NCBI GenBank assembly: GCA_034440615.1
Contig: JAOTOM010004871.1
Span: 124,001 to 188,000 of the forward strand
Source of the DNA: Ashinkailepas kermadecensis
Lineage: Eukaryota; Arthropoda; Thecostraca; Neolepadidae
Direction: 5' to 3'
DNA length: 64,000 nucleotides
Part shown: positions 45,723 through 56,500 of the stretch, piece after piece
How the letters are laid out: each line of letters opens with the position of its first letter
How positions within the stretch are numbered: position 1 is the first letter of the stretch
Program-made: the position numbers and the translations under genes
The notes under the pieces: generated by a model
Database searches by the model: none
What the model was told of the DNA's origin: nothing
Seen by the model: only the letters and a program-made list of their open reading frames with translations

Positions 45723-45884
45723 GGGGACGAGTGGTCTAGGGGTAAGATGCTCGTCTCACAATCGAAAGGTTGTGGGTTCGAGTCTCACCTGTCGCTACTC
45801 TTCGCCCGCGACTAATCGGCGTGAGAGATTGGCGACACTACATGACTCAACGGTCGATGTGTCGTAAAACCAATAACCGACCAA
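45723..45884 (+). mobile_element. SINE family A copy 6, full length
   Basis: GGGGACGAGTGGTCTAGGGG head and a tail ending CCAATAACCGACCAA. It is among the least diverged copies, with a perfect 15-bp duplication. The head resembles a tRNA (the segment AAAGGTTGTGGGTTCGAGTC is close to common Arg/Val tRNA T-arms); I cannot settle which isoacceptor. Confidence 0.97.
45732..45785 (+). promoter_or_regulatory. internal Pol III promoter (A and B boxes) of SINE A copy 6
   Basis: A box TGGTCTAGGGG (45732-45742) fits TRGYNNARNGG. B box GGTTCGAGTCT (45775-45785) fits GGTTCGANTCY. Confidence 0.85.
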
Positions 45885-45899
45885 CCTCTCGCCGTGTTC

Positions 45900-46769
45900 G
45901 GAATCCGCCTCAAGCTTGAACCGGCCACGATGGACTGCTATCGGTCCATAGCGAGGATACGACTGATGTTTTGCCCTCCTGGATTTAGATAGGAAATGTT
46001 TAGGGAATTTCAGGTCGGAGAGGATAATTTGTGTCTGCTTCAGACGCTAAGAACTCATTTGTGTACTCATCAGCCAGCTTCTGGAGTGTTTATCGCACAA
46101 CAATGAGTTTGGAGTTGGTTTCATGCAACTAGCTCATTTTTTTTTTTAATGAGTGGACAATTTCCGGGGAGGATGATGTTCGAGATGAGAAGCGTCCAGT
46201 CAAAAACGTATTTCCAGCCGTGTCCATGCCTGTGCAGTCAGCTGTTTGGTTCGAATGCACGTGCGCCACAAGACAGCATTATTGAACAAGTTTGAAACTA
46301 AGTCAATCACGCGCAGAAAACCACCGACGCTAAGTTTTGCACGTGCAATTGTGCGAGCGTGTGGCGAATTCTGCGTCTGGTTGAAATGACTGGTCGGTAA
46401 TTTCTATGCATGCTATAGTATGCTGCATTGCATTTGCTTTCTACGTGAATGTAAATTGCGGAAGCAGTCCTGTGAATACTGCACTGAAATAGCCGGCGGT
46501 TCTCAATGTACAAACCATCGGTTCCCACGAGACTCGTCGGCAAGGTACGTACCACCCCGCCAACCACTTGGCGCAGATGAAGCTTTGCATGCTTCTCGAG
46601 AAGCTTTGCACCTCCGATGTAGCGTTCGGTCGAGCCCGTTTACGATTGCAAGAATCACATATTTTGAGGTCGGAACATATTGGCCTACCACTCCAATGTG
46701 CTTTTGCCACGCTGACTTTCACGGGGCAGCACAGCCGAGTTCATGACCGCACACAGTCGTTGTAGGGCA
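45900..46769. other. no gene seen
   Basis: Unique sequence; the 108-codon frame at 46420 has no domain. Confidence 0.4.
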
Positions 46770-47100
46770 CCCAAGTACAGTCCAGGACAGAGCTGTCCTG
46801 AACAGTCCTAGGTACATTCCAGTACAGAGCTGACCTGAAGGTACCTCGGTGCAGACCGGGATAGAGCTGCTGTCCTAGACAGTCCTAGGTACAGTCCAGT
46901 ATGGAGCTGTCTTGGACATTCCTAGGTACAGTCCAGGACGGAGCTGTCCTTGACAGTCCTAGGTACAGTCCAGGACAGCTGTCTTGAAGGTACCTAGGTG
47001 CAGTCCAGGATGTAGCTGTCCTGAAGGTACCTAGGTACAGTCCAGGGCAGAGCTGCTTTGTACAGCTCTAGGTACAGTCCAGGGCAGAGCTGTCCTGACT
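46770..47100. repeat. about 37-bp degenerate minisatellite
   Basis: CTAGGTACAGTCCAGGACAG plus AGCTGTCCTG recurs about nine times with indels. Confidence 0.88.
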
Positions 47101-47804
47101 GCAACATTGTGTGGCTCTTCCGGTTCTTGAATAACGTCCTCGTCATTGAAGATAACCGTCTGCCCACGCTTCAGTTGTCACCAGCGGAGTGTGACTATAG
47201 TGACCTAATTACGCTAGCCGTCACGAGTTCATGGAACAATTCGCCGGCCGACCCAGGATCATTTGGTGGAGCTGCCACGCTGCTAAATTAATGGTTCTTC
47301 GCGAGGTGTGCGATGTCTGAAAGAATACAGTGCGATGTCGAATTTCGCGATGGAAACTGTTCCATTTCAAATGTCTGTTGGTTCGTCGAGACTCAATATC
47401 GACCCGATAGCTCACTGACATTTTCTTGTTGTTTATGGAATGAACACTGTCAGGAACTATCATTGCATTGCAGACCACATCATGGGCAATCACAGTTCCT
47501 GGAATAACATTGAGATGTGCGTGTAGCACCATCTGTAGTAGTGAGGACGTGCATGACTTTTATGTGTGATTTCCACCTTTTCGAAATATGTGATCAGGAA
47601 TGCGCCCTCCCTGTCCGTGCGACAAACATGCCCATTTGTGTCTTGGACTATTGGTGTCTCCGACGCAAATGCTCCACCCATCTTCACGAAAAATGCTGAT
47701 CTTTTAAGCGACATTCCGTTCAGAAAACTGATCATCTTAAGCGACTTACATGCTGGTCAAAATGCACCTGTTCATATTGCACATCGATCGCACGCCGCAA
47801 AACT
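47101..47804. other. no gene seen
   Basis: Unique sequence. Confidence 0.4.
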
Positions 47805-47905
47805 ATCCGCCGTCATTACGCTATTCCTACGAAATCGTAACGTTCCGTCTGCGTTCCGGCTGCGTTCCGCCTACACTCCGCCTACATTCCGCCTACGTTC
47901 CGTTC
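47805..47905 (+). repeat. GGAACG-rich repeat, member 2 (inverted to member 1)
   Basis: TAACGTTCCGTCTGCGTTCC, GGCTGCGTTCCGCC, TACATTCCGCCTACGTTCCG and CCCAAAACGCC. It lies 2.7 kb from member 1 in opposite orientation. Confidence 0.55.
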
Positions 47906-48044
47906 CCAAAACGCCAGCAGTTTTCCTGTGTGAGCCGGCCTCATTCTCTTTGCCTCTGCGTCCCGGAAAAACGCACCACAATTGGCACGTTGAGGCGCTG
48001 AAAGGTGATGACGAACAAAAGTAACGGTTGAGCTCAGTTGAGCA

Positions 48045-48405
48045 GAATTTTCAGGGTAGCATCAGGGCAGGAAGTCTACCCCAGGGGCAGAATCAGGGCG
48101 AAAGTGTACTCCAGGGGGCAGCACCAGAGTATGAAATGTACTCCAGGGCAGAAGATATATTGCAAGGACAGCATCAGGGTAGGAACTATAATCCAAGTGC
48201 AGAGTCAGGGCAGGAAGTCTACCCCAGGGACAGCATCAGAGCACGAAGTCCACGCATTGGGCAACATCATGGTACGAAGTCCAAGCCATGGGCAACATCA
48301 GGGCACGAAGTCCACTCCAGGGGCAGTATCAGGGCACGAAGTCTACCCCAGGGGTAGTATCAGCGTACGAAGACCATGTCATGGGCAGCATCGGGCGCAA
48401 AGTCA
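48045..48405. repeat. about 30-36 bp degenerate minisatellite
   Basis: AGCATCAGGGCACGAAGTC and TACCCCAGGGGCAG recur about ten times with variable length. Confidence 0.88.
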
Positions 48406-48489
48406 CTCCGCTCGCTAACCAGTGCTCCTTGCCCCACTGCAGCCTCCGCCTGCAGCCTTCATCTTCCTGCAGATGGCGACTAGGCGAGA

Positions 48490-48745
48490 CTGGATCTGAC
48501 TGTCGCTAGAGTGGATGTGATTGTCGCCAGTACGTCTGACTGCCGACAGAGTGGATCTGACTGTCGCCAGAGTGGATCTGACTGTCGCCAGAGTGGATCT
48601 GACTGTCACCAGAGTGGATCTGACTGCTGACAGAGTGGGTCCGACTGTCGCCAGAGTGGATCTGACTGTCACCAGAGTGGATCTGACTGCTGACAGAGTG
48701 GGTCCGACTGTCGCCGGAGTGGATTTAATCGCCGCCGGAGTGTCG
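48490..48745. repeat. 21-bp minisatellite, about 11 copies
   Basis: GTGGATCTGACTGTCGCCAGA, alternating with CTGACAGAGTGGGTCCGACTG variants in a higher-order pattern. Confidence 0.92.
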
Positions 48746-48858
48746 CTGTTCGACACTGGCGGCCGCCTCAGGCGGTGTCAGCAGCCCCGCGGCGCCGGTC
48801 AGTCTGCTATTGCCAATTTGGCGCTACCGGGCGGACGCTGGCGCGGATTGTAGCGAGC

Positions 48859-48998
48859 GTCCAGTCGACCCACCAGGAGCGTACCAGGGGAGCGTCCAGC
48901 CGACCCACCAGGAGCGTACCAGGGGAGCGTCCAACGGACCCACCAGGAGCGTACCAGGGGAGCGTCCAGCCGACCCACCAGGAGCGTACCAGGGGAGC
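48859..48998. repeat. 35-bp minisatellite, 4 copies
   Basis: GTCCAGCCGACCCACCAGG + AGCGTACCAGGGGAGC, starting at 48859, 48894 and every 35 bases. Confidence 0.94.
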
Positions 48999-49775
48999 GG
49001 TCCGACGAGCGGGAGGTGCGGCGTCGCTGCGAGGTTGCCACGGGGAGGGGCAGTAGCGGCTGGTCAGGCACGGCCTGACTGGCCGGCCACCGGGAGATAC
49101 ATAATGCAGTAATGGTGATTGCCGAAATCACCAGGAAGAGTCCGAATATTAGGCGAAGTTCGGTAGGTGTTACAAATTTAGGACAGGTCAGAGTCCTACA
49201 CTGACAATGGTTCCACGCAGCGAAAACGCAAGAATGCGTGAAGGAAAGAAAAAGCACCAGGCAACCACGTTTGCAACGCTTATAAGCAAAAAGGCGTCCA
49301 GACAGCCAAAGGCATCATCGCGTGGACGCCAAAGTTAATAATTGAACTGCTATAAAATCGCCATTTTGACACCAACCAAATTTAGCGCCAACACGACGCC
49401 TTTCGCCGTTTTGACGCCGCTTCGTTTATCAGTGTTGTAAAGGCGGTCACAGCCGAACAGTCACGTTCTCATTTTGCGCCTTGTGACACGAAAGTTTCGA
49501 CTTTTCTGGAATGCGTAGGAAAACGCATTTTCGTCGCCAGGGTCGCTTGATGCAAGGACTGTGTGAGCATGCTCAAAGAACACTCGGATTCTGGATAATC
49601 ACGAGATTTTACCGCATACGTCATCACAAGATAGATATCACGCATAGATAATCGCAAGATTGTGACCCGTGCAGCATGTCTCGGTATCGCCGAGCCAAAC
49701 CGTACTCGGCATCGCCGAGCACGCTCACTTCGCGCGCGATCGCTTGGCGCTAGCCGTCGCTGTAGCACAGTCGTG
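48999..49775. other. no gene seen
   Basis: Unique sequence; GGCGTC/GACGCC words recur near 49290-49430 without a clear period. Confidence 0.4.
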
Positions 49776-50268
49776 CTTAGCACGTGAGACCAGCCAGTTG
49801 TGTCAACACAGGCGGGCTGAACCGGAGCGGCGAGTACCTTAGCACGTGATACCAGCCAGTTGTGTCAACACAGGCGAGCTGAACCGGAGCGGCGAGTACC
49901 TTAGCACGTGAGACCAGCCAGTTGTGTCAACACAGGCGAGCTGAATCGGAGCGGCGAGTACCTTAGCACGTGATACCAGCCAGTTGGCAACACAGGCGAG
50001 CTGAACCGGAGCGGCGAGTACCTTAGCACGTGAGACCAGCCAGTTGTGTCAACACAGGCGAGCTGAACCGGAGCGGCGAGTACCTTAGCACGTGAGACCA
50101 GCCAGTTGTGTCAACACAGGCGAGCTGAGCCGGAGCGGCGAGTACCTTAGCACGTGATACCAGCCAGTTGTCAACACAGGCGAGCTGAGCCGGAGTGGCG
50201 AGTACCTTAGCACGTCTGTTGTGTCAACACAGGCGAGCTGAGTCGGAGCGGCGATTACCTTAGCACGG
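49776..50268. repeat. 62-bp minisatellite, 8 copies, each with CACGTG
   Basis: CTTAGCACGTGAGACCAGCC, AGTTGTGTCAACACAGGCG, AGCTGAACCGGAGCGGCGAG. Two or three copies lack GT or a longer piece. Nearly every unit holds the E-box palindrome CACGTG. Confidence 0.95.
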
Positions 50269-50318
50269 TCGCGGCACAAGTGTGCCGTGCTTGGTGCACG
50301 CCCCGGTCAGCCAGCCGA

Positions 50319-50601
50319 CAGTGGCGGATCTAGGGGGATTTGGAGCGCGTGCCCCCCCCCATTCCTCCTCCCGCCCACCGATAGAGAGAGACATGGCGCC
50401 CCTTCTACTGATAAAGGCGCCGCTTCAGGACGCGACGCTCGAGTGCACAGTTCAGCGGATGGTGTAATCAGAAAAGGCGCCCCACCCCTTAGAACAGCCG
50501 CCCCACCCCTTAGAACAGCCCATAGAACACACCCTCCGGAGAAACGGCGCCCCTCCAGGACAAATCCCCCCCGCCGATCAGAATTGCTGGATCAGCAACT
50601 G
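50319..50601. mobile_element. hAT-like MITE
   Basis: Ends CAGTGGCGGATCTAGG and GCTGGATCAGCAACTG. Flanks CCAGCCGA and CCGGCCGG match at 6 of 8. Interior C run and GGCGCCCC words as in other copies. Confidence 0.65.
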
Positions 50602-50609
50602 CCGGCCGG

Positions 50610-51092
50610 CAGCATGGCCCGATAACAACACACAAGTTCATCTGTACGCAGTGCGACCACAATCCGCTCGAGGCCATTTTGCCGACAGTGTCCTGCACTA
50701 ATCGTGACACATGGGCACCAATGTGAGCCGCCACACACCGCTCCCGCGTGCGCAATTCAACTGATGAGGCCTCCGATCTTAATTCCGGGTTTCCACAGTG
50801 GAGGAGGTCTGTTAATAACTCACAAGCCCACGCCAGGGACATATATATCTGTATTTCACAGGCGGGGATTGGTGCTCAGGAATTAAAGTTTTACACGCGC
50901 ACGACTTCAAGTACTGCGATCAGATCGCCTCCGGAGGGCCTGATTGATATTGAGTAGTCATATTGAGCCATACTCACCGCATCGAGTAGTAGTTGCCACG
51001 TGGCGGGCGAGGAACCGAAGCTAGGATCGAAAAAGGACATTTGAGATAGAAAGGAGCATTGTGCAAAAAAAAACAATGGTCGCATCAGCTGC
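50610..51092. other. no gene seen
   Basis: Unique sequence. Confidence 0.4.
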
Positions 51093-51217
51093 CACACCGC
51101 AATCACTTAATGGTCACACCGCAATCCCTTAATGGTCACATCGCAATCACTTAATGGTCACATCGCAATCACTTAATGGTCGCATCGCAATCACTTAATG
51201 GTCACATCGCAATCACA
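51093..51217. repeat. 22-bp tandem repeat, about 5.6 copies
   Basis: CACATCGCAATCACTTAATGGT with CACACCGC and CGCATCGC variants. Confidence 0.94.
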
Positions 51218-52214
51218 TCAGCCGTAAAGGTAAAAGTTCATGTTCACACGCTTACAGATCAAGTCGACAGAAGATTATTCATGCCGCATGTTTTAAATGT
51301 GGGCATGCTCCTCGTGCCTTCCTGGTGTCGCCCAATGCTCAGCTTTGGCACCAAATTTGATCATAATGAAATGGACGATGCACAAGAGGAAATATTTCAA
51401 TGAAGTGTATTGTACAGAAAGCTCTGACTATTTTTGCATGTTCATGGCGAATACCGTACATATATTAAGGAAAACACGTTGCATTAGCAATGTACAGTGC
51501 ACGTCGTATGTCACAGTACATGCTAAGTTTTAATGATATTATACACGTGAATTCAATTTTACTCGCCCTTATATAATAATAGCATCTGAACTGACTGGCA
51601 ACGTTTGCTACCGTGATGCTATTGATATATTTTTAGCCTTATCCTACAAAACAATACTTTAACCAAAGCTACCTTATCTGTTTTAGTCTTAAGCCGGTTA
51701 AAACCAGGAAGTGGAAAACATCATTTTGGCGAGCTGAAGTGCCAAGCATGCCACTTGGCACTTCTTGGAACTTGGAGTGCCTAAACCACTTTGATCACTT
51801 CGGATCAAAATTCAGACGAAAAAGCTTAGGAAATTATTTAGTGCTTACACAGGTAGCACTCTCGATGACGACTACTGACCCCTCTGAAAAAAACCCTGTT
51901 TTTAATGACTTTTAAAGCCACAACGTCTTCGTTCTTCGTGCGCTTTTAAATTCCTTTTCCCATCCGAAAAGGACGAGCCAGTTGGCCACATCGCACATTA
52001 AGGCATGGGTCACTGGGATCTATTTTATAATCCAAATATGAAATAGCTGGATGATCGGTGAAAACGGGAAAAACATGGAGAAATGGACATTTGGCCGATA
52101 TCGGAGCGAGGCGGTGAACACCCAGTCTCAAACAACGCCTTCGCACTCCCAACGCAGGTGCTCCACCACGGGTTTAGGTTGTTGGGGAGGGACATTGATC
52201 GCGCGGTCTCTGCC
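51218..52214. other. no gene seen
   Basis: AT-rich unique sequence; no domain in open frames. Confidence 0.4.
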
Positions 52215-52258
52215 GCTACACACACACACACGCGCACACACACACACACACACACCGA
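52215..52258. repeat. (CA)n microsatellite
   Basis: CA repeats with one CGCG interruption. Confidence 0.93.
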
Positions 52259-52299
52259 TAACTGAGCTCACCCCCCCCCCTTCCTCCTCTAGGTAGCAC

Positions 52300-52409
52300 C
52301 CAAACTCGTCCCTCAGCCGCCTCCGGGAATGTCCAAAGATGCGTCCCCCCCCCGGAGAAAACTGGCGCCTCTCACGAGAAGGCCCCCATCGAAGTTCCTG
52401 GATCCATCC
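52300..52409. mobile_element. hAT-like MITE, right-end fragment
   Basis: C run, then GAAGTTCCTGGATCCATCCCTG. The left end is not found. Confidence 0.45.
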
Positions 52410-53671
52410 CTGCTAGGCGAATTGTGCATTTGTGTCGCATCTTGTGAAGAAAGTGCTGGAAATATATTTGTGACCACCTGACCAAATCTGAGCTAAGATA
52501 TTCCAGGCAGAAACTAATAAAGGACCAAAAACCAGCATTTCTCCACTGAGGGATGTCGGCTCAGGCCTCGAATTATTTTCCCGTTTTTTTATTCCTGAAA
52601 TATATTTGTGCTGATGATGCTCAGTTCCCAATGGATTACAGAACGAAAATATTGTAGCATTGATAAATGTCCACACTGCGATAACGTGGTAGTGATGTAG
52701 CATAGTGGGCTTCCTTCCCATTGAAAACTAAAAAAAAATGGATCCCTCAGGAATCGATACTGTATGTGCGGAACTAAGGTTTCATGAAGGACGGAATGCT
52801 AATTCAACGCGTGCAGGATATTATTATGTTATTCTGGGCCGATGCGACTAGTGTGGGCCCTCTTCAGAGTATCATCGGAGCATCTAAGCATAAGCTTTTC
52901 TTCGGGCCTCTTTTACTGATTTCGGGACTGGAAAAAAATACATGCATAGAAAACATCAAGCGGAACATCAGCTCGTTCACGCCCCGCCGACGCCCATGCT
53001 GTCGCATGTGTTCAAATATCATCTAATCTTTCGAAATTTGTGAAGTAGATGTTTTGTCAGGGGGGGGAGGGGGGTGTAAATCACCTTATTATTCCGGTAG
53101 GAATATTTGTCCAGTGTTCTCACCGATGGTTTTATGGCAAAATCCATACAGCAACCCTGTACTCTGAGGCAAGCACGAGCCGAAACGGTTGTAACTTCAC
53201 CAAAACCGTTTTAATTTGAATTCATTAACATCTCATCGTCATCAATCACCCAAGTGTCACAACACTGTAGCCAATTTATACTAACCTCATTAAAATGTAG
53301 TGCTCGAGCCTCGCATGGTATTGATTGCAAAACACTGATGCCAGTGCCGTTCGCTGATCGGCTATAAGCTGGATTGCACGTGTTATATGTTCGACGGTGC
53401 CTGCTCGATCGATTAGCTTGCTCTCGACGCGGTCCACCATGCGGCACTACGCATCGTTGCCGGACCATTCAGAACCTCGCCGGCTGCTGGCCTGCTGACA
53501 GAGGCCAACAACAAACCACCTCTGGCGTTGGGACGTGAAATGCTTGGCATGAAATGCTTGACAACATGCATGCAGGTCGTGACGGATCCCGCTCGCCCAC
53601 TTACGAAGTGGGTGGCTTTCGCGCCGCACGTTGGCATTTCTTTCGCGGTGGGCGAAGGGTGACGACTTCGG
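52410..53671. other. no gene seen
   Basis: Unique sequence with a G run near 53060. No domain in open frames. Confidence 0.4.
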
Positions 53672-53738
53672 ATTCGTGTTCGGATTCGTGTTCGGATTCG
53701 TGTTCGCATTCGTGTTCGCATTCGTGTTCGTGTTCGCA

Positions 53739-53796
<58 letters not shown>

Positions 53797-53890
53797 GATT
53801 CGTGTTCGCATTCGTGTTCGGATTCGTGTTCACATTGGTGTTCGTGTTCGTGTTCGGATTCGTGTTCGGATTCGTGCTCGGATTCGTGCT
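53672..53890. repeat. 6/12-bp TTCGTG(TTCGGA) array
   Basis: TTCGTG hexamers with TTCGGA and TTCGCA interspersed. All six frames are open (His-Glu, Phe-Val, Cys-Ser repeats), none a gene. Confidence 0.96.
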
Positions 53891-53984
53891 TCATTTGAAG
53901 AGAGAGCAGGACCAGAACGCGTCCAATGTTACGTGACGATCAGCTGTCTATACCCCCGTGGAATCGTTCAGTGTAGCATGCGTA

Positions 53985-54253
53985 GCATGGCTAGCTGAGC
54001 TAGTTAGAGCGCTGGTCCGCATGAGCTCCTCTGTCCTAGCAAGATAGGGCTTGAGTCGCTGCACAAACTCCAGTTCAGGCTTGGAGGATCAGTTGGCAAC
54101 TGGCTTGATAAGGCCGGGGATGAGCTACCGCATCGCACAGCATGTCGGTGCATTGACGGCACGTTAAACTCGGTCAAAATTCCGCCGTTGAACCGGAAAT
54201 CGCAGATGGGGTGGTGGGGCCAGGGTTCATGCAACAAGCTCTGCTCAGCGATA
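53985..54253 (+). mobile_element. SINE family B, second copy
   Basis: CTAGCTGAGCTAGTTAGAGC head, then GATAAGGCCGGGGATGAGC, GCCGTTGAACC and GGGTTCATGCAACAAGCTCTG, colinear with 17229-17508. Divergence between the two copies is high, so the family is old. The 5' head looks like the A-box side of a tRNA (TAGTTAGAGCGCTGG). Confidence 0.62.
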
Positions 54254-54384
54254 GGATCCTGGTCTACAACGCCACCGCAGCAATAATTCTGACTTTTTTC
54301 AATTGATGTCCCCCTATAGTTGACCTATTACTCGCAGTAATGCCCAAGGCTGGCATGTCATCTGAACTGTGCCGTATGAAAACT

Positions 54385-54610
54385 CCGGAGCACCTAGATA
54401 CCTACCGAGGATGCACTCACGTGTCTACCGATGGGTCAAGGAACGGCCCTGCAGCAGAACGTGCCTTCCTGTGTGTTACCGCTGTTTGATATGTCGCAGG
54501 GGTGTAGGATCCCAAGGTTAGTTGTGGGGGGGGGGGGAGGGGGCTCAGCCCTGGGTCGATCAACCAAGGGTACCCCAAATACCAATTTCTCCCCGGATTT
54601 GGGCCACTTT
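54385..54610 (+). repeat. dispersed repeat, plus copy (pairs with 56690-56905)
   Basis: ACCGAGGATGCACTCACGTG, TGTGTTACCGCTGTT, GATATGTCGCAGGGGTGTAGG, CCTGGGTCGATCAACCAAGG and AATACCAATTTCTCCCCG all recur on the minus strand at 56690-56905 in the same order. The plus copy has an extra G run (about 54528-54539). Confidence 0.9.
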
Positions 54611-55179
54611 ACTTTGCCGTCTTGAAGAAAAAAAAACATTATTTTCATAAATATTACGTTCCTTTTTTCCGGTTTTGCACCAACTTAACCTATCCCGAGA
54701 CAAAATAATCAGGGAATGGTTAATCGAAAAACTACTACCGAATATTAAGAACCCATTTAGTGCCAAAACGACTTCTTCCCATTTCGCTTCGTATTGTGCC
54801 TTTTCATTATGCAATTTTATGATTGTTTTGATGCTAATTATATGCTACTTCAAATTTCCGTCGATCAAAACTTATTAAAAACAGTACGAAAAGAAGCAAC
54901 ATGTAACTATCATGGCAAACTCCACCTTGCGATCAGTTTTAAATGACCAGCGTGATTATCAATTTAATAAAACTTAAAATAAGATTGCCTGTACTATTTC
55001 AAGTTATCAAAGAGGACAATCACCACCAATACTAATGAATACCTAGAAGAATCGCGATAATATCGTCACTACTCATTATACATTTTTTTGTACACTTAAA
55101 CCTACCTTGGTTGAACACGAGTAGTATGTCTTACTTGACATTTATGCAGCATTGCTTGAATTTTTCATGGTTTGACTTC

Positions 55180-55300
55180 CAAAGTTGTGGGGGGGGGCTG
55201 GCTGCCAAGTTTGGGGGGGGGGGGCTGAGCTGCAAGTTTGGGGGGGCTGGAGCCCTCCCAACTGAATAGGATCCTACATCCGTCATATGCCGTCTTAACT
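55180..55300. repeat. poly-G tracts, MITE-like scrap
   Basis: Three G runs spaced by GCTGNCTGCCAAGTTTG-type words, followed by GAGCCCTCCCAACTG and AGGATCCTACATCCG. It resembles the GGATCC-ended MITEs but has no clear left end. Confidence 0.4.
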
Positions 55301-55499
55301 GTATATGTTTCAGTGCATAGCTCTCTGAACCGGTTGCGATAATGAAAGCGTTTTCCTTCATCGAGGTATCGCGGGGCGTTTGGCATGTGACACTATCCAT
55401 TTATGTCGGCAGCTTTTCAACGTTGACCGCTTTCTACCCCACGCTCTACTCTACTTTCAGCACTCTACTGCTTGACATGTACCCGACAGCACTCTACTG

Positions 55500-56150
55500 C
55501 TGCGGTACAGTGGCACGAATGCCACTGTACCCTGGCATGGGAAAAAAACGGTCGTTTATGCTGGATGCCGAACCACATCGAGGCATGCGGAAACAAGCAC
55601 GCCAGTTTCACGGCTAAATGGGCCACGCAGAGCCACCGAACACCTGTTTTGCCGGCTCCGCCCAGAGACTGCATCTCGAAGAGCTCATCTTATATGCATG
55701 CTAAGTGGCAGAACAGTTGGGACGCAGAGGTCAATAACAAGCCTCGCGGACTTAACCCGCACTTTGGATGTCGATCGTCGAGTTACTGCAGGTGCTGGAG
55801 CAACCGGGTAGCCATGTACAAACCGCGTATTGACCATACACAGCTGCCCGCCGATGCCTTCTTGGCAGCACTGACGTCAGAGTTCTCGACGTGACCGTAA
55901 CTCTGCAACATGTACTGTTTTCGTGTCAATGTTTGTCAATGGAGCGTGGCTCTTTTCTCGAAATGGCACCGAAGTGGATAGTTCTGGAAAGAGTTTTCCG
56001 GAGCTCAGCTATCTGTGCGTGCCAAAGGGCGACGCCAAAATGGTGCATCCCGGAAGCATATTCCGCCACCCGAGATCCGTCAGTCTTCAGGCTATGTGCG
56101 TCTATTTACCTGCACAAGGCTCTGTTGAACTGAACTGAACGTTATGGCCG
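55500..56150 (+). pseudogene. LINE RNase H / C-terminal fossil
   Basis: ORF frames give the sequence of the end of an I/Jockey-type ORF2. WMPNHIEACGNKHASF corresponds to the RNase H closing motif (W-P-H-I-GN-A). VLPAPPRDCISKSSSYMHAK, WQNSWDAEVNNK, SSYCRCWSNRV and RIDHTQLP correspond to the linker (R-GHT-L). After a frame change comes HVLFSCQCLSMERGSF, the Cys-rich tail. RT is missing. The end runs into GTTATGGCCGCTAAATGA at about 56140-56157, which resembles the start of the SINE/tail-unit module. Confidence 0.65.
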
Positions 56151-56449
56151 CTAAATGATGATCATTTTCGATCCGAACGCCACGCCTTTGACCAGATTAC
56201 AAACGGGATTGGGTGGGTGCATTAATTGCCCCCTGTGGACTTTTTTTGTCCAGCTCATGAACGCTTCGAGCTAATACGCTGAAACCTGGTGACTTTTCCC
56301 CACTCATCTTTTCTACGTAAAGTGCCAGGTTTTTTTCTCTTCTTAACACTTTCCACTCCACTCAGGAGCGGTCAAGAGTGCGTTTTCGAAAACGTTTTCG
56401 GAAATGTTCTCAGTTGTCGTCACTTCCTAACATCTTTGGCTTCTACTGT

Positions 56450-56500
56450 TAGTTATTTGGACTTTAGGGCGCATCGACTGCATTGGTCATGTGGCCCCCA
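56450..56500 (-). mobile_element. tail-only retroposon unit, copy 4
   Basis: On the minus strand: TGGGGGCCACATGACCAATG, CAGTCGATGCGCCC, TAAAGTCCAAATAACTA. Target duplication TTGGCTTCTACTGT at 56436-56449 and TTGGCTTCTACGGT at 56501-56514 (13 of 14). 51 bp. Confidence 0.8.

Noticed and set aside
45723..45800. Genuine tRNA gene
   Set aside because: Head has A and B boxes, but the copies have target duplications, a shared non-tRNA body and a repeated tail: a SINE.
52215..52258. Regulatory Z-DNA site
   Set aside because: Ordinary CA microsatellite; no gene context.
53413..53936. His-Glu, Arg-Thr, Asn-Thr and Phe-Val repeat ORFs
   Set aside because: All six frames of a hexamer array are open.
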